DNA from: CAIRYW01 sp041665985 | GTDB taxonomy: Bacteria > Patescibacteriota > Minisyncoccia > Phycocordibacterales > CAIRYW01 | NCBI GenBank assembly: GCA_041665985.1 | Contig: JBAYHV010000001.1 | Coordinates: forward strand, 1-59,966 | Direction: 5' to 3' | DNA: 59,966 nt | Part shown: positions 30,640 to 38,600 of the stretch, one piece after another | Position numbering within the stretch: position 1 is the first letter of the stretch | Layout: each line of letters begins with the position of its first letter | Translations under genes and position numbers: made by a program | The notes under the pieces: model-generated | Seen by the model: the letters and a program-made list of their open reading frames with translations, nothing else | Told to the model about the DNA's origin: nothing | Database searches by the model: none

Positions 30640-31536
30640 ATGACCCACTACGGAAAAAGATTTTTTAGTTTTTTAAACACCAACAAAGCAGGAATATTTT
30701 TCTGCGTTGTTTTTGTAATCGTTCTCGTCGGAATAAATATTGCAGGAAATGCACTTTATAATAATTTTTTTATACCAAATTACTTTGATCATCCTGTATC
30801 TGACAATTCATTTTCTGGTTCCGATTTATCTTCATCAGATTGCAATGTTACAGGAATAAATATTCACGGGGATATTGTGACCTACAACCCACGCGATGCT
30901 TTTAACGATCAAGGCAACCTAACACTTGATCAAACCTCCGCAGACTACGTCACAGAGGCTGTAGCAGATGCTCAAACCAAAGATAATATCAAAGCAATAG
31001 TTGTTGAAGTAGATTCAGGCGGAGGCTCTGGTATGGCAGGAGAAGAAATGATGCGAGCTTTCAAGGATTCTAAAAAACCCGTTATCGCTTTTATTAGAGA
31101 AGGTGGAATGTCCGCTGCATATTTGGCAGCTACTGGGGCTCAAACAATTTTTGCCTCAAAACTTTCAGATGTAGGAAGTATTGGAGTAACAATGTCTTAT
31201 CTCCAAGAAGCTGGAAAAAATCAAAAAGAAGGTCTTTCATATGTAGATCTAAGTTCAGGTAAATTTAAAGATTCTGGAAATCCAGCTCGGCTTTTAACTA
31301 AAGATGAAAAACAACTTTTCATGCGCGATATAAATATCAGCTACGAGTATTTTGTGAGTTTAGTGTCACAAAATCGTAACCTAAGTATTGAAAAAGTGAA
31401 GGCTCTAGCTGATGGTTCTAGCGTGATGGGTGAGCAAGCTTTAAAAGACGGTTTGGTGGATAAGATCGGCTTACTTCCTGATGTTGAGAACTACATCTCT
31501 GAAAAGATCGGCGAAAAAACAAAAATTTGCTGGTAG
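30640..31536 (+). CDS. sppA: Signal peptide peptidase SppA-like (S49) protease
   Basis: 298 aa: N-terminal membrane anchor (about 18-38) and one S49 domain. IKAIVVEVDSGGGSGMAGEEM (oxyanion region), catalytic Ser in REGGMSAAYLAATGA (about 158), IGSIGVTMSY-like block (VGSIGVTMSY), and catalytic Lys in SSGKFKDSGNP (about 208-210). Degrades residual signal peptides in the membrane after export. Slightly short relative to single-domain SppA (about 310-330). Confidence 0.9.
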   Translation: MTHYGKRFFSFLNTNKAGIFFCVVFVIVLVGINIAGNALYNNFFIPNYFDHPVSDNSFSGSDLSSSDCNVTGINIHGDIVTYNPRDAFNDQGNLTLDQTSADYVTEAVADAQTKDNIKAIVVEVDSGGGSGMAGEEMMRAFKDSKKPVIAFIREGGMSAAYLAATGAQTIFASKLSDVGSIGVTMSYLQEAGKNQKEGLSYVDLSSGKFKDSGNPARLLTKDEKQLFMRDINISYEYFVSLVSQNRNLSIEKVKALADGSSVMGEQALKDGLVDKIGLLPDVENYISEKIGEKTKICW

Positions 31537-31555
31537 GGAAGCAAAACTTGATTGA

Positions 31556-31604
31556 AAAAACGTAAATATGGTCGATTTTAACCATGTATTTACGTTTTTC
31601 ATTA
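31556..31604. terminator. Symmetric terminator after sppA
   Basis: AAAAAACGTAAATA...TATTTACGTTTTT with an inner GGT/ACC pair. T runs on both strands make it bidirectional. Confidence 0.8.
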
Positions 31605-31692
31605 TAAATAAAATAAAATAGAATCCTTCTTGCCTTTTTATTAAATATTTATATACTGTGACAATTAAATTATAAGTAACAAATAAAAAAAT

Positions 31693-31824
31693 ATGTCAGA
31701 AGAAGTATATGATATTGCAAAGGAGAATGATTTAACTTTCGATGAGGCAATGGAAATTCAAGAATTGGTAGACGAAAAAGGAATGGAAGTAAGTGAAGCT
31801 TTTGAAATGTGGGAAGAAAGATAA
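31693..31824 (+). CDS. Small acidic helical protein, 43 aa
   Basis: Sequence MSEEVYDIAKENDLTFDEAM... to EMWEER, strongly acidic, with two repeated helical blocks (LTFDEAMEIQELVDEKG and MEVSEAFEMWEE) that look like a tandem UBA/CUE-style or Hfq-adaptor-like motif of 15-17 aa. It stands alone between two terminators (31556-31604 and 31846-31881), so it has its own transcript. Function unknown. Confidence 0.65.
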   Translation: MSEEVYDIAKENDLTFDEAMEIQELVDEKGMEVSEAFEMWEER

Positions 31825-31845
31825 CATTTAAATAGTTCTTAAAAT

Positions 31846-31881
31846 AAAAAACCTCGTCCGCCTAAACGGACGAGGTTTTTT
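31846..31881. terminator. Terminator after the 43-aa gene
   Basis: AAAAAACCTCGTCCG pairs with CGGACGAGGTTTTTT; perfect and symmetric. Confidence 0.9.
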
Positions 31882-31951
31882 ATTTGTCTAAATATACAAA
31901 ATCTTTGGTATAATTCACTTGTCTAAATCTTACAAACTAATCTCAAAAACA

Positions 31952-32080
31952 ATGTCAAAAAAATCACAAAAAGCGAGCGATCTAAAAAGCGGAGGAAAAA
32001 ATCTTAAAGCAAAAAACGCTTCATTAAAATCAAAACCATTTTCTGTTGCTGATGTTTCAACATCAAGAAGAGGAAGATAA
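31952..32080 (+). CDS. Small basic protein, 42 aa
   Basis: MSKKSQKASDLKSGGKNLKA... ending STSRRGR. Lys/Ser-rich, highly basic, presumably unstructured, possibly a nucleic-acid or ribosome-associated peptide. A TGGTATAAT promoter (about 31906-31914) lies about 40 nt upstream. Codons are ordinary for the genome. Function unknown. Confidence 0.55.
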   Translation: MSKKSQKASDLKSGGKNLKAKNASLKSKPFSVADVSTSRRGR

Positions 32081-32133
32081 GGGTAAGTTGAAAGTTATAA
32101 AGTCCATGAGGTTTATAAAGTAATAATGAACAT

Positions 32134-33117
32134 ATGAAGAATAAATCGGAACAAAAAAATAACTTAGTAATATATCAAGCAAAAAACGGAGCTATTGAGC
32201 TACGTGGGGATTTTGAGCATGAGAATATTTGGGCAACACAGGCTCAAATTGCCCAATTATTTGACGTTACCCCTCAAAATATTACCTTGCATTTGAATAA
32301 TATATATAAGGATAAAGAACTCAATATGAAGGCAACTTGTAAGGAATCCTTACAAGTTCAAATCGAAGGAAAAAGAAGAATAGAAAGATCTGTTAAATTT
32401 TACAACGTAGATACAATTATTGCAGTCGGTTATAGAATTAATTCAGTAATGGGAACTAATTTCCGTATCTGGGCAACAAAAACTCTCAAAGAACATATTA
32501 CAAAAGGCTACACCGTAAATCGCAAACAAATTGCCAAAAATTACGAGGCCTTTATGAAGTCTGTTTCAGATATTCAAGCACTTTTACCTGAACATATTAC
32601 ACTTGATCCAAAAGCAGTTTTGGAACTGATCAAGGAATTTTCTAGTACCTGGATATCTCTTGATGCATACGATAAAGAATCTCTTACCGTTATTGGGACA
32701 ACAAAAAAATCAATCAGATTAACTGGACAGGAATTGGCAAATGCTATCCACAATCTCCGAGCAGAATTAATTAAAAATGATAAGGCAACAGATATTTTTG
32801 CCCAAGAAAGAAGAACTGGAAACATTGAAGGAATTGTTGGAAACGTGATGCAATCTTTTGGAGGAAAAGATGTTTATAGAACGATAGAAGAAAAAGCTGC
32901 GCACTTACTTTACTTCATGGTAAAAAATCACCCATTTGTAGACGGAAACAAACGCTCCGGTGCTTTTTCTTTTGTATGGTTTTTGAGAAAGGCCAAGGCT
33001 AAGAAAACTAGAAACATAAATCCTAGCGCTCTTACTGCACTTACACTTTTGATCGCAGAAAGTAATCCCGAGAAAAAAGACCAAATGATTGCATTGGTAA
33101 CACAGATGTTAAAATAA
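32134..33117 (+). CDS. RhuM-Fic/Doc protein (death-on-curing-like)
   Basis: 327 aa. N-terminal RhuM-type domain (IELRGDFEHENIWATQAQIAQLFDVTPQNITLHLNNIYKD...RIWATKTLKEHITKGY), typical of proteins annotated as virulence protein RhuM and containing a helix-turn-helix-like TPQNITLHL. C-terminal Fic domain with HPFVDGNKRSGAFSF near 266-280, the complete HPFx(D/E)GN(G/K)R motif, so it should be able to AMPylate or phosphorylate a target. No inhibitory (S/T)xxxE(G/N) antitoxin helix is evident and no partner antitoxin gene is adjacent. Possible -10 (AATAAT) 6 nt before the ATG. Confidence 0.88.
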   Translation: MKNKSEQKNNLVIYQAKNGAIELRGDFEHENIWATQAQIAQLFDVTPQNITLHLNNIYKDKELNMKATCKESLQVQIEGKRRIERSVKFYNVDTIIAVGYRINSVMGTNFRIWATKTLKEHITKGYTVNRKQIAKNYEAFMKSVSDIQALLPEHITLDPKAVLELIKEFSSTWISLDAYDKESLTVIGTTKKSIRLTGQELANAIHNLRAELIKNDKATDIFAQERRTGNIEGIVGNVMQSFGGKDVYRTIEEKAAHLLYFMVKNHPFVDGNKRSGAFSFVWFLRKAKAKKTRNINPSALTALTLLIAESNPEKKDQMIALVTQMLK

Positions 33118-33126
33118 ATAAAAAAA

Positions 33127-33972
33127 ATGGCATTCGATAAATATTCAGCAGTGTGGGTATCGCATTCTTCAATGGGAGATTTTTTGAAATGTCCGCGCGC
33201 TTATTATTTACATAATGTATATAAGGATCCAAAAACAAAAAGAAAAATAAGTATTATTAATCCTTCTCTTTCTCTTGGTTTGGCAGTACATACAACACTC
33301 GAAGCTCTAAAGAATATTCCTGTGGAAGAAAGGATGAAAAGAGACCTTTTAGCAGATTATGAAGAAGCTTGGAAAGCTGTTTCAGGAAAAATAGGAGGCT
33401 TCAAAAACGCCGAAGAAGAAGCCGAGTTTAAAGAACGAGGCAAAGCAATGATAGAGAGAGTTATAAAAAACCCAGGACCAATTACCGAAAAGACAGTTAG
33501 AATAAAAGAATCTAATAATGGTATGCCACCAAATTTTATTCTTTCTGACGAAGAAAATATTATTTTATGCGGTCTGATCGACTGGCTTGAATATATTGAG
33601 AAGGACGACAGTGTTCGTATTTTGGATTTTAAGACTGGTAAACACGACGAAACAGAAGATTCATTGCAACTTCCAATTTATCTTTTACTTTTGAATGCTC
33701 TACAAAAAAGAAAAGTAACAGGCGCTTCCTATTGGTATCTTGATAGAGATGATAAGCCTATTGATATGCCTTTGCCAACCATCAAGCAATCAGAAGAAAA
33801 AGTTCTTGCGGTTGCGAAACAAGTAAAAAATGCCCGTGAGAAAAAAATATTTCTTTGTCCAAAAGGCGAAGGAGGATGTTTTGCTTGTAAACCATTTGAA
33901 GCAATTTTAGAAGGGAAGGCAGAATATTTAGGTGTTGGAGGTTATGGTTGCGATATTTATTCCGCCAAGTGA
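33127..33972 (+). CDS. PD-(D/E)XK nuclease, RecB/Cas4-like with iron-sulfur Cys
   Basis: 281 aa. SHSSMGDFLKCPRAYYLHN with Cys22, the active-site core RILDFKTGKHDE near 165-176 after a GLIDWLEY strand, QLPIYLLLL helix, and C-terminal CPKGEGGCFACKPFE near 242-256: one early and three late Cys, the pattern of AddB/Cas4 4Fe-4S nucleases. Stand-alone RecB-family exonuclease; no CRISPR or helicase gene is nearby, so repair or phage defence is a guess. Its last codons overlap a structured repeat (33960-34050). Confidence 0.88.
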   Translation: MAFDKYSAVWVSHSSMGDFLKCPRAYYLHNVYKDPKTKRKISIINPSLSLGLAVHTTLEALKNIPVEERMKRDLLADYEEAWKAVSGKIGGFKNAEEEAEFKERGKAMIERVIKNPGPITEKTVRIKESNNGMPPNFILSDEENIILCGLIDWLEYIEKDDSVRILDFKTGKHDETEDSLQLPIYLLLLNALQKRKVTGASYWYLDRDDKPIDMPLPTIKQSEEKVLAVAKQVKNAREKKIFLCPKGEGGCFACKPFEAILEGKAEYLGVGGYGCDIYSAK

Positions 33973-34050
33973 GAGATATCGCGAGAAGTAAACAAAGTGA
34001 AACTTTTCATGATATCCGAGCGCAGGCGGAACAAAGGTTTTAATCCCTTT
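33960..34050. repeat. Covarying structured repeat, copy 1
   Basis: TTCCGCC (33960-33966) pairs with GGCGGAA (34025-34031), GATATC with GATATC inside, then an AAGT/ACTT hairpin, then AAAGG/CCTTT hairpin to 34050. The same nested plan with different stem sequences occurs at 37921-38012 (TTCCGAC/GTCGGAA, AAGAAAC/GTTTCTT, AAGAGG/CCTCTT). Conserved single-stranded words are CCGAGCG and GGAAC. Confidence 0.7.
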
Positions 34051-34075
34051 ATTCTTTGTAGAAAAATCTATGTGA

Positions 34076-34081
34076 TATAAT
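34076..34081 (+). promoter_or_regulatory. -10 box of the 19-aa gene
   Basis: TGTGATATAATTTA: TATAAT at 34076-34081, about 33 nt before the ATG at 34115. Confidence 0.5.
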
Positions 34082-34114
34082 TTATCTATTAAAAGAATAA
34101 TTTTTCATAATTAT

Positions 34115-34174
34115 ATGGCAAAAGGAGAATCTCATAAAAAAGAAAAGAAGAAGGCAAAAAAAGCAAAGAAATAA
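34115..34174 (+). CDS. Tiny Lys-rich protein, 19 aa
   Basis: MAKGESHKKEKKKAKKAKK: almost entirely basic. It has its own promoter (34076-34081) and a perfect terminator (34198-34227), which strongly supports a real transcript. Very similar MAKG-S-KKE-KK tiny proteins are, from memory, widespread in Parcubacteria. Probably binds RNA or the ribosome; function unknown. Confidence 0.65.
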   Translation: MAKGESHKKEKKKAKKAKK

Positions 34175-34197
34175 TTTTGTAGGTTGATAACATATTG

Positions 34198-34227
34198 AAA
34201 AAACGCCTATTTTAAGGCGTTTTTTTG
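34198..34227. terminator. Terminator after the 19-aa gene
   Basis: AAAAAACGCC, loop, GGCGTTTTTTT. Confidence 0.88.
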
Positions 34228-34327
34228 TACCTGAAAAAGCATTAACCTTTGGGATCATTTTTCCGTGATATCATTTTAATAAATAGCAGTGTTCGTTCAA
34301 CAATCAAATAAATAGAAGGGTAATCTT

Positions 34328-35707
34328 ATGAAAATAATCCAAGGTGGGATGGGTGTTGGTGTTTCTGGCTGGCAACTTGCGAAAGCGGTTTGTTTGGCTG
34401 GATGCGTTGGCACACTGTCAGGTACAGCAGCACCAGAATTACTGGTGAATGCTCTAATCAAGGGTGACATCGGCGGACATTTTCGCCGAGCACTTAAATC
34501 CTTTCCTTTTCCCAATATTTCGGAAGAAGTTCTTGCAGAGTATTTTGTGGAGGAGGGAATACAAACTGGAAAAAAACATGCGGTGCCGATGTTTGGTTTG
34601 AACTCATCGAGAGGGCTCATTGCTCTCACGATATGTGCGAACTTTGCGTTGGTGTATTTGGCCAAGGAGGGTCACAACCAAACCGTATTCATCAATTATC
34701 TGGAGAAAATTCAGATACCTCACATTTACAGTATTGTGGGGGCGATGCTCGCAGGAGTAGATGGCATCGTAATGGGTGCGGGAATTCCCCATCAAGTACC
34801 AAAGATCATTGACGCAATTTTGGCGGGTGCAAAATTGGAATACATACTTGATGTCACAGGAGGAAGTGCAGAGAACCCAGTGAAAATAGAATTCGATCCA
34901 GTTGCATTTTTGGGAGGATCACTTTCTTGCACACGTCCAAAATTCTATCCAATCGTTTCGTCTTATGTGCTCGCTGCACGTCTTGCGAAAAATTGTGATG
35001 GATTCATTGTTGAGTCGCCGACAGCCGGTGGTCACAATGCTCCTCCAAGAAAAGGAAAAGATGCAGTGTATAGTCCTGAGGGTATTCCTCTCTACGGTCC
35101 GAAAGATAATGTGGACTGGGAAAAAATGAGAGGACTCGGTAAACCTTTTTGGATCGCAGGTAGCATGGCTTCACCAGAAGCTCTTCAGTTTGCTCTTGCA
35201 CAAGGTGCGGAAGGAATTCAGGCAGGCACGATCTTTGCGTTTTGTGTGGAGTCGGGTATTGCAAAGATTTTCAAAAGGGAAGTTTGTCGGAGAGTTTTCT
35301 TCGGAGAACCTCTTGTAGTTAGGACAGATTTCGATGCCTCGCCAACTGGATTTCCTTTCAAAGTAGTGTGCTTGTCCGGTACGCTCTCGGAAGAAAGTGT
35401 TTACGAGAGTCGTTGCCGTGTTTGCGACAAAGGATATCTGCGCGAACTTTATGTTCGGGACGATGGAAAAATAGGTTTTCGTTGTCCTGCTGAGCCTGTG
35501 TCTGAGTATTTGCGAAAAGGCGGAAAGCTGGAGGACACTGAGAAAAAAGTCTGTTTGTGCAACGGGCTTTTAGCTACTGTTGGACTCGGGTCCGACAAAT
35601 TAGCAATTCTTACTTCCGGTGATGACTTGAGTTCTCTTTCGAAACTTCTGAAGCACGAGGGGGATTTATACACCGCAGAGGACGCCATTAAGTACCTACT
35701 ATCCTAA
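34328..35707 (+). CDS. Nitronate monooxygenase-like FMN oxidoreductase (2-nitropropane dioxygenase family)
   Basis: 459 aa. TIM-barrel flavin enzyme: IIQGGMGVGVSGWQLAKAV at the N-terminus, VMGAGIP, ESPTAGGHNAPPRKG (phosphate/FMN loop seen in PfaD/FabK/NMO enzymes) and GIQAGTIFAF. A C-terminal extension of about 110 aa carries Cys in CRVCDKGYL, FRCPAE and KVCLCNGL, suggesting a metal or redox site. Base composition and codons are distinctly more G/C-rich than neighbours, and a Shine-Dalgarno-like GAAGGG precedes the ATG, unlike the leaderless genes: likely acquired. The substrate is uncertain. Confidence 0.82.
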   Translation: MKIIQGGMGVGVSGWQLAKAVCLAGCVGTLSGTAAPELLVNALIKGDIGGHFRRALKSFPFPNISEEVLAEYFVEEGIQTGKKHAVPMFGLNSSRGLIALTICANFALVYLAKEGHNQTVFINYLEKIQIPHIYSIVGAMLAGVDGIVMGAGIPHQVPKIIDAILAGAKLEYILDVTGGSAENPVKIEFDPVAFLGGSLSCTRPKFYPIVSSYVLAARLAKNCDGFIVESPTAGGHNAPPRKGKDAVYSPEGIPLYGPKDNVDWEKMRGLGKPFWIAGSMASPEALQFALAQGAEGIQAGTIFAFCVESGIAKIFKREVCRRVFFGEPLVVRTDFDASPTGFPFKVVCLSGTLSEESVYESRCRVCDKGYLRELYVRDDGKIGFRCPAEPVSEYLRKGGKLEDTEKKVCLCNGLLATVGLGSDKLAILTSGDDLSSLSKLLKHEGDLYTAEDAIKYLLS

Positions 35708-35713
35708 ACAACC

Positions 35714-35746
35714 GCACGTGAAATAAAAACTCACGTGCATTTTTTT
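35714..35746. terminator. Terminator after the flavin enzyme
   Basis: GCACGTGA, loop, TCACGTGC, then ATTTTTTT. Confidence 0.88.
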
Positions 35747-35782
35747 ATGGACATCTTATTTTACAAAGGCTACAATTATTTT

Positions 35783-36556
35783 ATGGAAGGCCTAGAAAAT
35801 TCATGGTTCGAAACAAAATTTGTTAATCCTCGCACCGTAGAAGGTGAGCCTCAAACCGAGCGTATTGAATATGCAAAAGAATTTTTTGAAACATTAGGTA
35901 ACGAAGATATTCGTTTTAGTGGAGCCTCTCTTGTAGGATCCACTATGAAGGGAGTTGGCTATGATGAATCTTCCGATATTGACGCTGCAATTTTTTATAA
36001 TGAAAAACCCAAAAAAGAGCTTCTCCCAGAACGAGAATTTTTTGGAATAAAGCATCCAGCTGAAAAAGCTCTTGTTTATTCATTTGAAGATGATTTTTTA
36101 AAATTTAAAATGAAATTTGAAAAAAATAAAATAGATGAAGGAAAAAAAATTTTTGAAATTGATAGCAGGCCAGCAATGATGGATCTGGGATTTTATTTTA
36201 AAAAATCTTTTTTTGGAAAAACAAAGATTGATCCAGAAGATATGTCCGGAATAGCACAGATGTTTTATGAACTTTCATATTCAATTATTGAAACAAATAA
36301 TCCTAAGGCAATAATGCCTATCAGTAATGTTGTCGAGGCTATGAGAAAAGTAGTTGCTGATGCAGATAATGAAATGATGGCAACTATTATTGGAAATATT
36401 TTTAGTTTTGCAACTCCTTTTATTAATACTGAATACAATAAATATTCTATGCGAGTCACTGATCCAGTAAATAAGGAGGTATACGTAAACTCACGATTAA
36501 ATATGTTAAAACAAACACTTCAAAATAAATTCGGATTATCTTTAAGGAAAGACTAA
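35783..36556 (+). CDS. Nucleotidyltransferase-fold protein
   Basis: 257 aa. Pol-beta-type nucleotidyltransferase signature: GSTMKGVGYDESSDIDAAIFY at 52-71, with Gly-Ser at 52-53 and the acidic pair Asp65/Asp67; a third acidic residue is likely in MMDLGFYF (Asp near 133). The rest is helical and unassigned. Could be an antitoxin-type MNT relative or a substrate-adenylylating enzyme. Start at 35783 because TACAAT (35771-35776) ends 6 nt upstream and the longer frame begins inside the terminator of the previous gene. Confidence 0.75.
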   Translation: MEGLENSWFETKFVNPRTVEGEPQTERIEYAKEFFETLGNEDIRFSGASLVGSTMKGVGYDESSDIDAAIFYNEKPKKELLPEREFFGIKHPAEKALVYSFEDDFLKFKMKFEKNKIDEGKKIFEIDSRPAMMDLGFYFKKSFFGKTKIDPEDMSGIAQMFYELSYSIIETNNPKAIMPISNVVEAMRKVVADADNEMMATIIGNIFSFATPFINTEYNKYSMRVTDPVNKEVYVNSRLNMLKQTLQNKFGLSLRKD

Positions 36557-36604
36557 TTTTTTCATCTTCACCATTTTACTAAATTTGTATGTTAAAATTT
36601 AAAA

Positions 36605-37498
36605 ATGAAAGCATTTCTTCAAGCAATTTTTACAATAAAAAACTTACTAAAAACTTTTGGCGTATTAATTGTAATTGGATCTATTGTTGGATATGAAGAA
36701 TACAGAAACTATCAACTTTCAAGCCAATTAAAAGTAACTGAAGCAAATCTCCAGGCTAAAATAAGTGAGACTCAAAATGTTTTGGCGCAGATCCTAACTC
36801 AAAACTCATCATTAAATACTGCTGTTCAAAATGTTCAAAGTAGTGGCGAGGCGTATTCTGCCCAAGCAGGACAAATTTCTAATGTGGCTAGTACTTTGTA
36901 CAGATTGAGTAAAACTGATCCAAAGCTTTTAGAAAAATATTCAAAGGTATATTTTTTAAACGAAAATTATAAACCAGCATCTTTAACAAATATTGATCTG
37001 AACTTTCTTTACAACAAAGACAGCAACCTTCAGATAAATACCCAGATTTCTTCATATCTTGCAACTTTTCTCAAAGCTACTCAAAATGCTGGACTTAATT
37101 TGAAAATTATTTCCGCTTACAGATCATTTGGAACACAAGCCATACTTAAATCAAGTTACAAAATGACCTATGGAGCAGGAACGGCAAATAGTTTTTCTGC
37201 CGATCAAGGATATTCGGAGCATCAATTAGGTACGGCTTTAGATTTTACAACAGTAGCTGTTGGAGACACTTTTTCTAGCTTTGATAAAACACCAGAATAT
37301 ACATGGCTTACAAATAATGCCTATTTATATGGTTTTATTCTTTCTTATCCTGCTAATAATAAATATTATGTTTATGAACCTTGGCACTGGAGATTTGTTG
37401 GCGTTGATCTTGCAACAAAACTACATAGAGATGGCATCAATTTTTATGAACTAGATCAAAACATAATAAATGATTACCTAAGTGTAATGTTTGATTAA
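36605..37498 (+). CDS. D-alanyl-D-alanine carboxypeptidase, VanY/M15B family
   Basis: 297 aa. Signal-anchor helix (about 13-30), a coiled-coil-like stalk rich in Gln/Ser (about 35-95), then the M15 zinc peptidase: SAYRSFGTQAILKSS, SEHQLGTALDF with zinc His (about 206) and Asp (about 213), and EPWHWRFVG with the third ligand His. Trims the terminal D-Ala of cell-wall peptides outside the cell; complements ddl. TAAAAT (36593-36598) ends 6 nt before the ATG. Confidence 0.9.
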   Translation: MKAFLQAIFTIKNLLKTFGVLIVIGSIVGYEEYRNYQLSSQLKVTEANLQAKISETQNVLAQILTQNSSLNTAVQNVQSSGEAYSAQAGQISNVASTLYRLSKTDPKLLEKYSKVYFLNENYKPASLTNIDLNFLYNKDSNLQINTQISSYLATFLKATQNAGLNLKIISAYRSFGTQAILKSSYKMTYGAGTANSFSADQGYSEHQLGTALDFTTVAVGDTFSSFDKTPEYTWLTNNAYLYGFILSYPANNKYYVYEPWHWRFVGVDLATKLHRDGINFYELDQNIINDYLSVMFD

Positions 37499-37502
37499 AT
37501 TT

Positions 37503-37778
37503 ATGAGCGAATTAGAAGAAATTAAAAAAGAACTGCAAATTATTAAAGAGCGGAACAATCGTGTTGAGGTTGATAAAACTTGGGAAACAAGTTTTTCTCG
37601 TAAAATTTTAATTTCAATTTTAACCTACACAGTAATCGTCATTTTTCTTTTTATTAATGATTTCCCGAAGCCATTTTTAAATCCAATTGTTCCAACAATT
37701 GGATTTATTCTTTCAACACTCACCGTTCCTTTTTTCAAAAAAATTTGGGTAAATAAAATTTTAAAAAATTCTAAATGA
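37503..37778 (+). CDS. Small two-helix membrane protein (CPR-type conserved)
   Basis: 91 aa from MSELEEIKKELQIIKERN. N-terminal amphipathic/coiled-coil helix (1-30), WETSFSRKILISILTY entering a hydrophobic helix (about 38-55), a Pro-rich turn FPKPFLNPIVPTIG and a second helix. From memory this protein type (SELEEIK...WETS..RK) is common in Parcubacteria with no known function. Overlaps or abuts the VanY stop and overlaps the YgjP start by 4 nt (ATGA), so the three are likely translationally coupled. Confidence 0.75.
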   Translation: MSELEEIKKELQIIKERNNRVEVDKTWETSFSRKILISILTYTVIVIFLFINDFPKPFLNPIVPTIGFILSTLTVPFFKKIWVNKILKNSK

Positions 37779-38266
37779 TAAGATGGTTTAGAATCGTTAG
37801 AAGAAAAGTGCGAAGAAAAACTAGCGCTCAAAGTAAAAAGAGCAAGGTTGCTTTGGCGTTGCATAAAGATGCAGCGAAAGCCCTTGTACTTTCTCGACTT
37901 GAATATTTCAGCCAATTCTATTCCGACGAGCGAGAGACGGCGCAAGAAACGAGTAATACGAAGTTTCTTATGACGTCCGAGCGAAGTCGGAACAAGAGGT
38001 TTAATACCTCTTACAATTTCACTTATAATTCAGTTAAAATAAAATCAACAAAAACAAGATGGGGAAGTTGTTCTAGTAAAGGAAACCTAAATTTTAGTTA
38101 TAAAATTGCTTTGTTACCCGAACACCTTGCTGACTATCTTGTGGTCCACGAGCTTTGCCACTTAGGAGAATTCAATCACTCCGAAAACTTTTGGAATTTA
38201 GTAGAAAAAACAATTCCTGATTTTGCACAAAGGAGACATGAGTTAAAAAAAATAAAACTGGACTAA
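37775..38266 (+). CDS. YgjP/SprT-like zinc metallopeptidase (WSS-type) with repeat insertion
   Basis: 163 aa. C-terminal M48-like YgjP domain: KIKSTKTRWGSCSSKGNLNFSYKIALLPEHLADYLVVHELCHLGEFNHSENFW, with zinc HELCH near residues 125-129 and a later His in the FNHS block. Residues about 49-79 (from SDERETAQETSN) are encoded by a structured repeat (37921-38012) between the LEYFSQFY helix and the next strand, with reading frame kept. Function in protein quality control or DNA-protein crosslink repair is possible but unproven. Confidence 0.88.
   Translation: MIRWFRIVRRKVRRKTSAQSKKSKVALALHKDAAKALVLSRLEYFSQFYSDERETAQETSNTKFLMTSERSRNKRFNTSYNFTYNSVKIKSTKTRWGSCSSKGNLNFSYKIALLPEHLADYLVVHELCHLGEFNHSENFWNLVEKTIPDFAQRRHELKKIKLD
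37921..38012. repeat. Covarying structured repeat, copy 2 (inside a gene)
   Basis: TTCCGAC (37921-37927) pairs with GTCGGAA (37986-37992), inner GAC/GTC, hairpin AAGAAAC/GTTTCTT, then AAGAGG (37994-37999) with CCTCTT (38007-38012). Same architecture as 33960-34050 with compensatory changes. Here it is translated in frame within the YgjP-like peptidase. Confidence 0.72.
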
Positions 38267-38305
38267 ACTTAGTGTGCAGATGAAAAAACATGTTAAAATA
38301 TTTTA

Positions 38306-38491
38306 GTGTCAACAAATGATAAATTGATCGGACTAGTAGCAATAATGGTCATTATAATTACTTTCGGATGGTGTGCTAAACTTTTATTAGGAACACCATT
38401 TGCAAAACAGGTTGAGATAGGAACACAGGTCATCAAATCTGGTGTCTCCCCAGCGAACAAGGATTTATTACAACAAAATGGAAATTATTAG
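38306..38491 (+). CDS. Small single-helix membrane protein
   Basis: 61 aa, GTG start. One helix (LIGLVAIMVIIITFGWCAKLLL, about 7-28) then a polar tail. TAAAAT (38294-38299) ends exactly 6 nt before the GTG, which supports the start and a leaderless mRNA. The helix (GL..I.V..FGW..KL.L) resembles that of the 27-aa protein encoded next, suggesting a duplicated pair. Function unknown. Confidence 0.65.
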   Translation: MSTNDKLIGLVAIMVIIITFGWCAKLLLGTPFAKQVEIGTQVIKSGVSPANKDLLQQNGNY

Positions 38492-38507
38492 ATAATATTA
38501 TAAGCAC

Positions 38508-38591
38508 ATGGATACGAAACAACTTAAAGTAACAGGTCTACTAATTATTATTGTGGCGTCATTTGGTTGGATACTTAAGCTCATTCTTTAA
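38508..38591 (+). CDS. Tiny single-helix membrane protein, 27 aa
   Basis: MDTKQLKVTGLLIIIVASFG then WILKLIL: one transmembrane helix. TATTAT (38496-38501) ends 6 nt before the ATG, the same spacing as other genes here, which argues that this very short frame is real. Related to the preceding 61-aa protein. Confidence 0.55.
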   Translation: MDTKQLKVTGLLIIIVASFGWILKLIL

Positions 38592-38600
38592 TCTAACCTC

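Noticed and set aside
35735..35782. Longer form of the nucleotidyltransferase
   Set aside because: Begins in the terminator of the previous gene; TACAAT is 6 nt before 35783.
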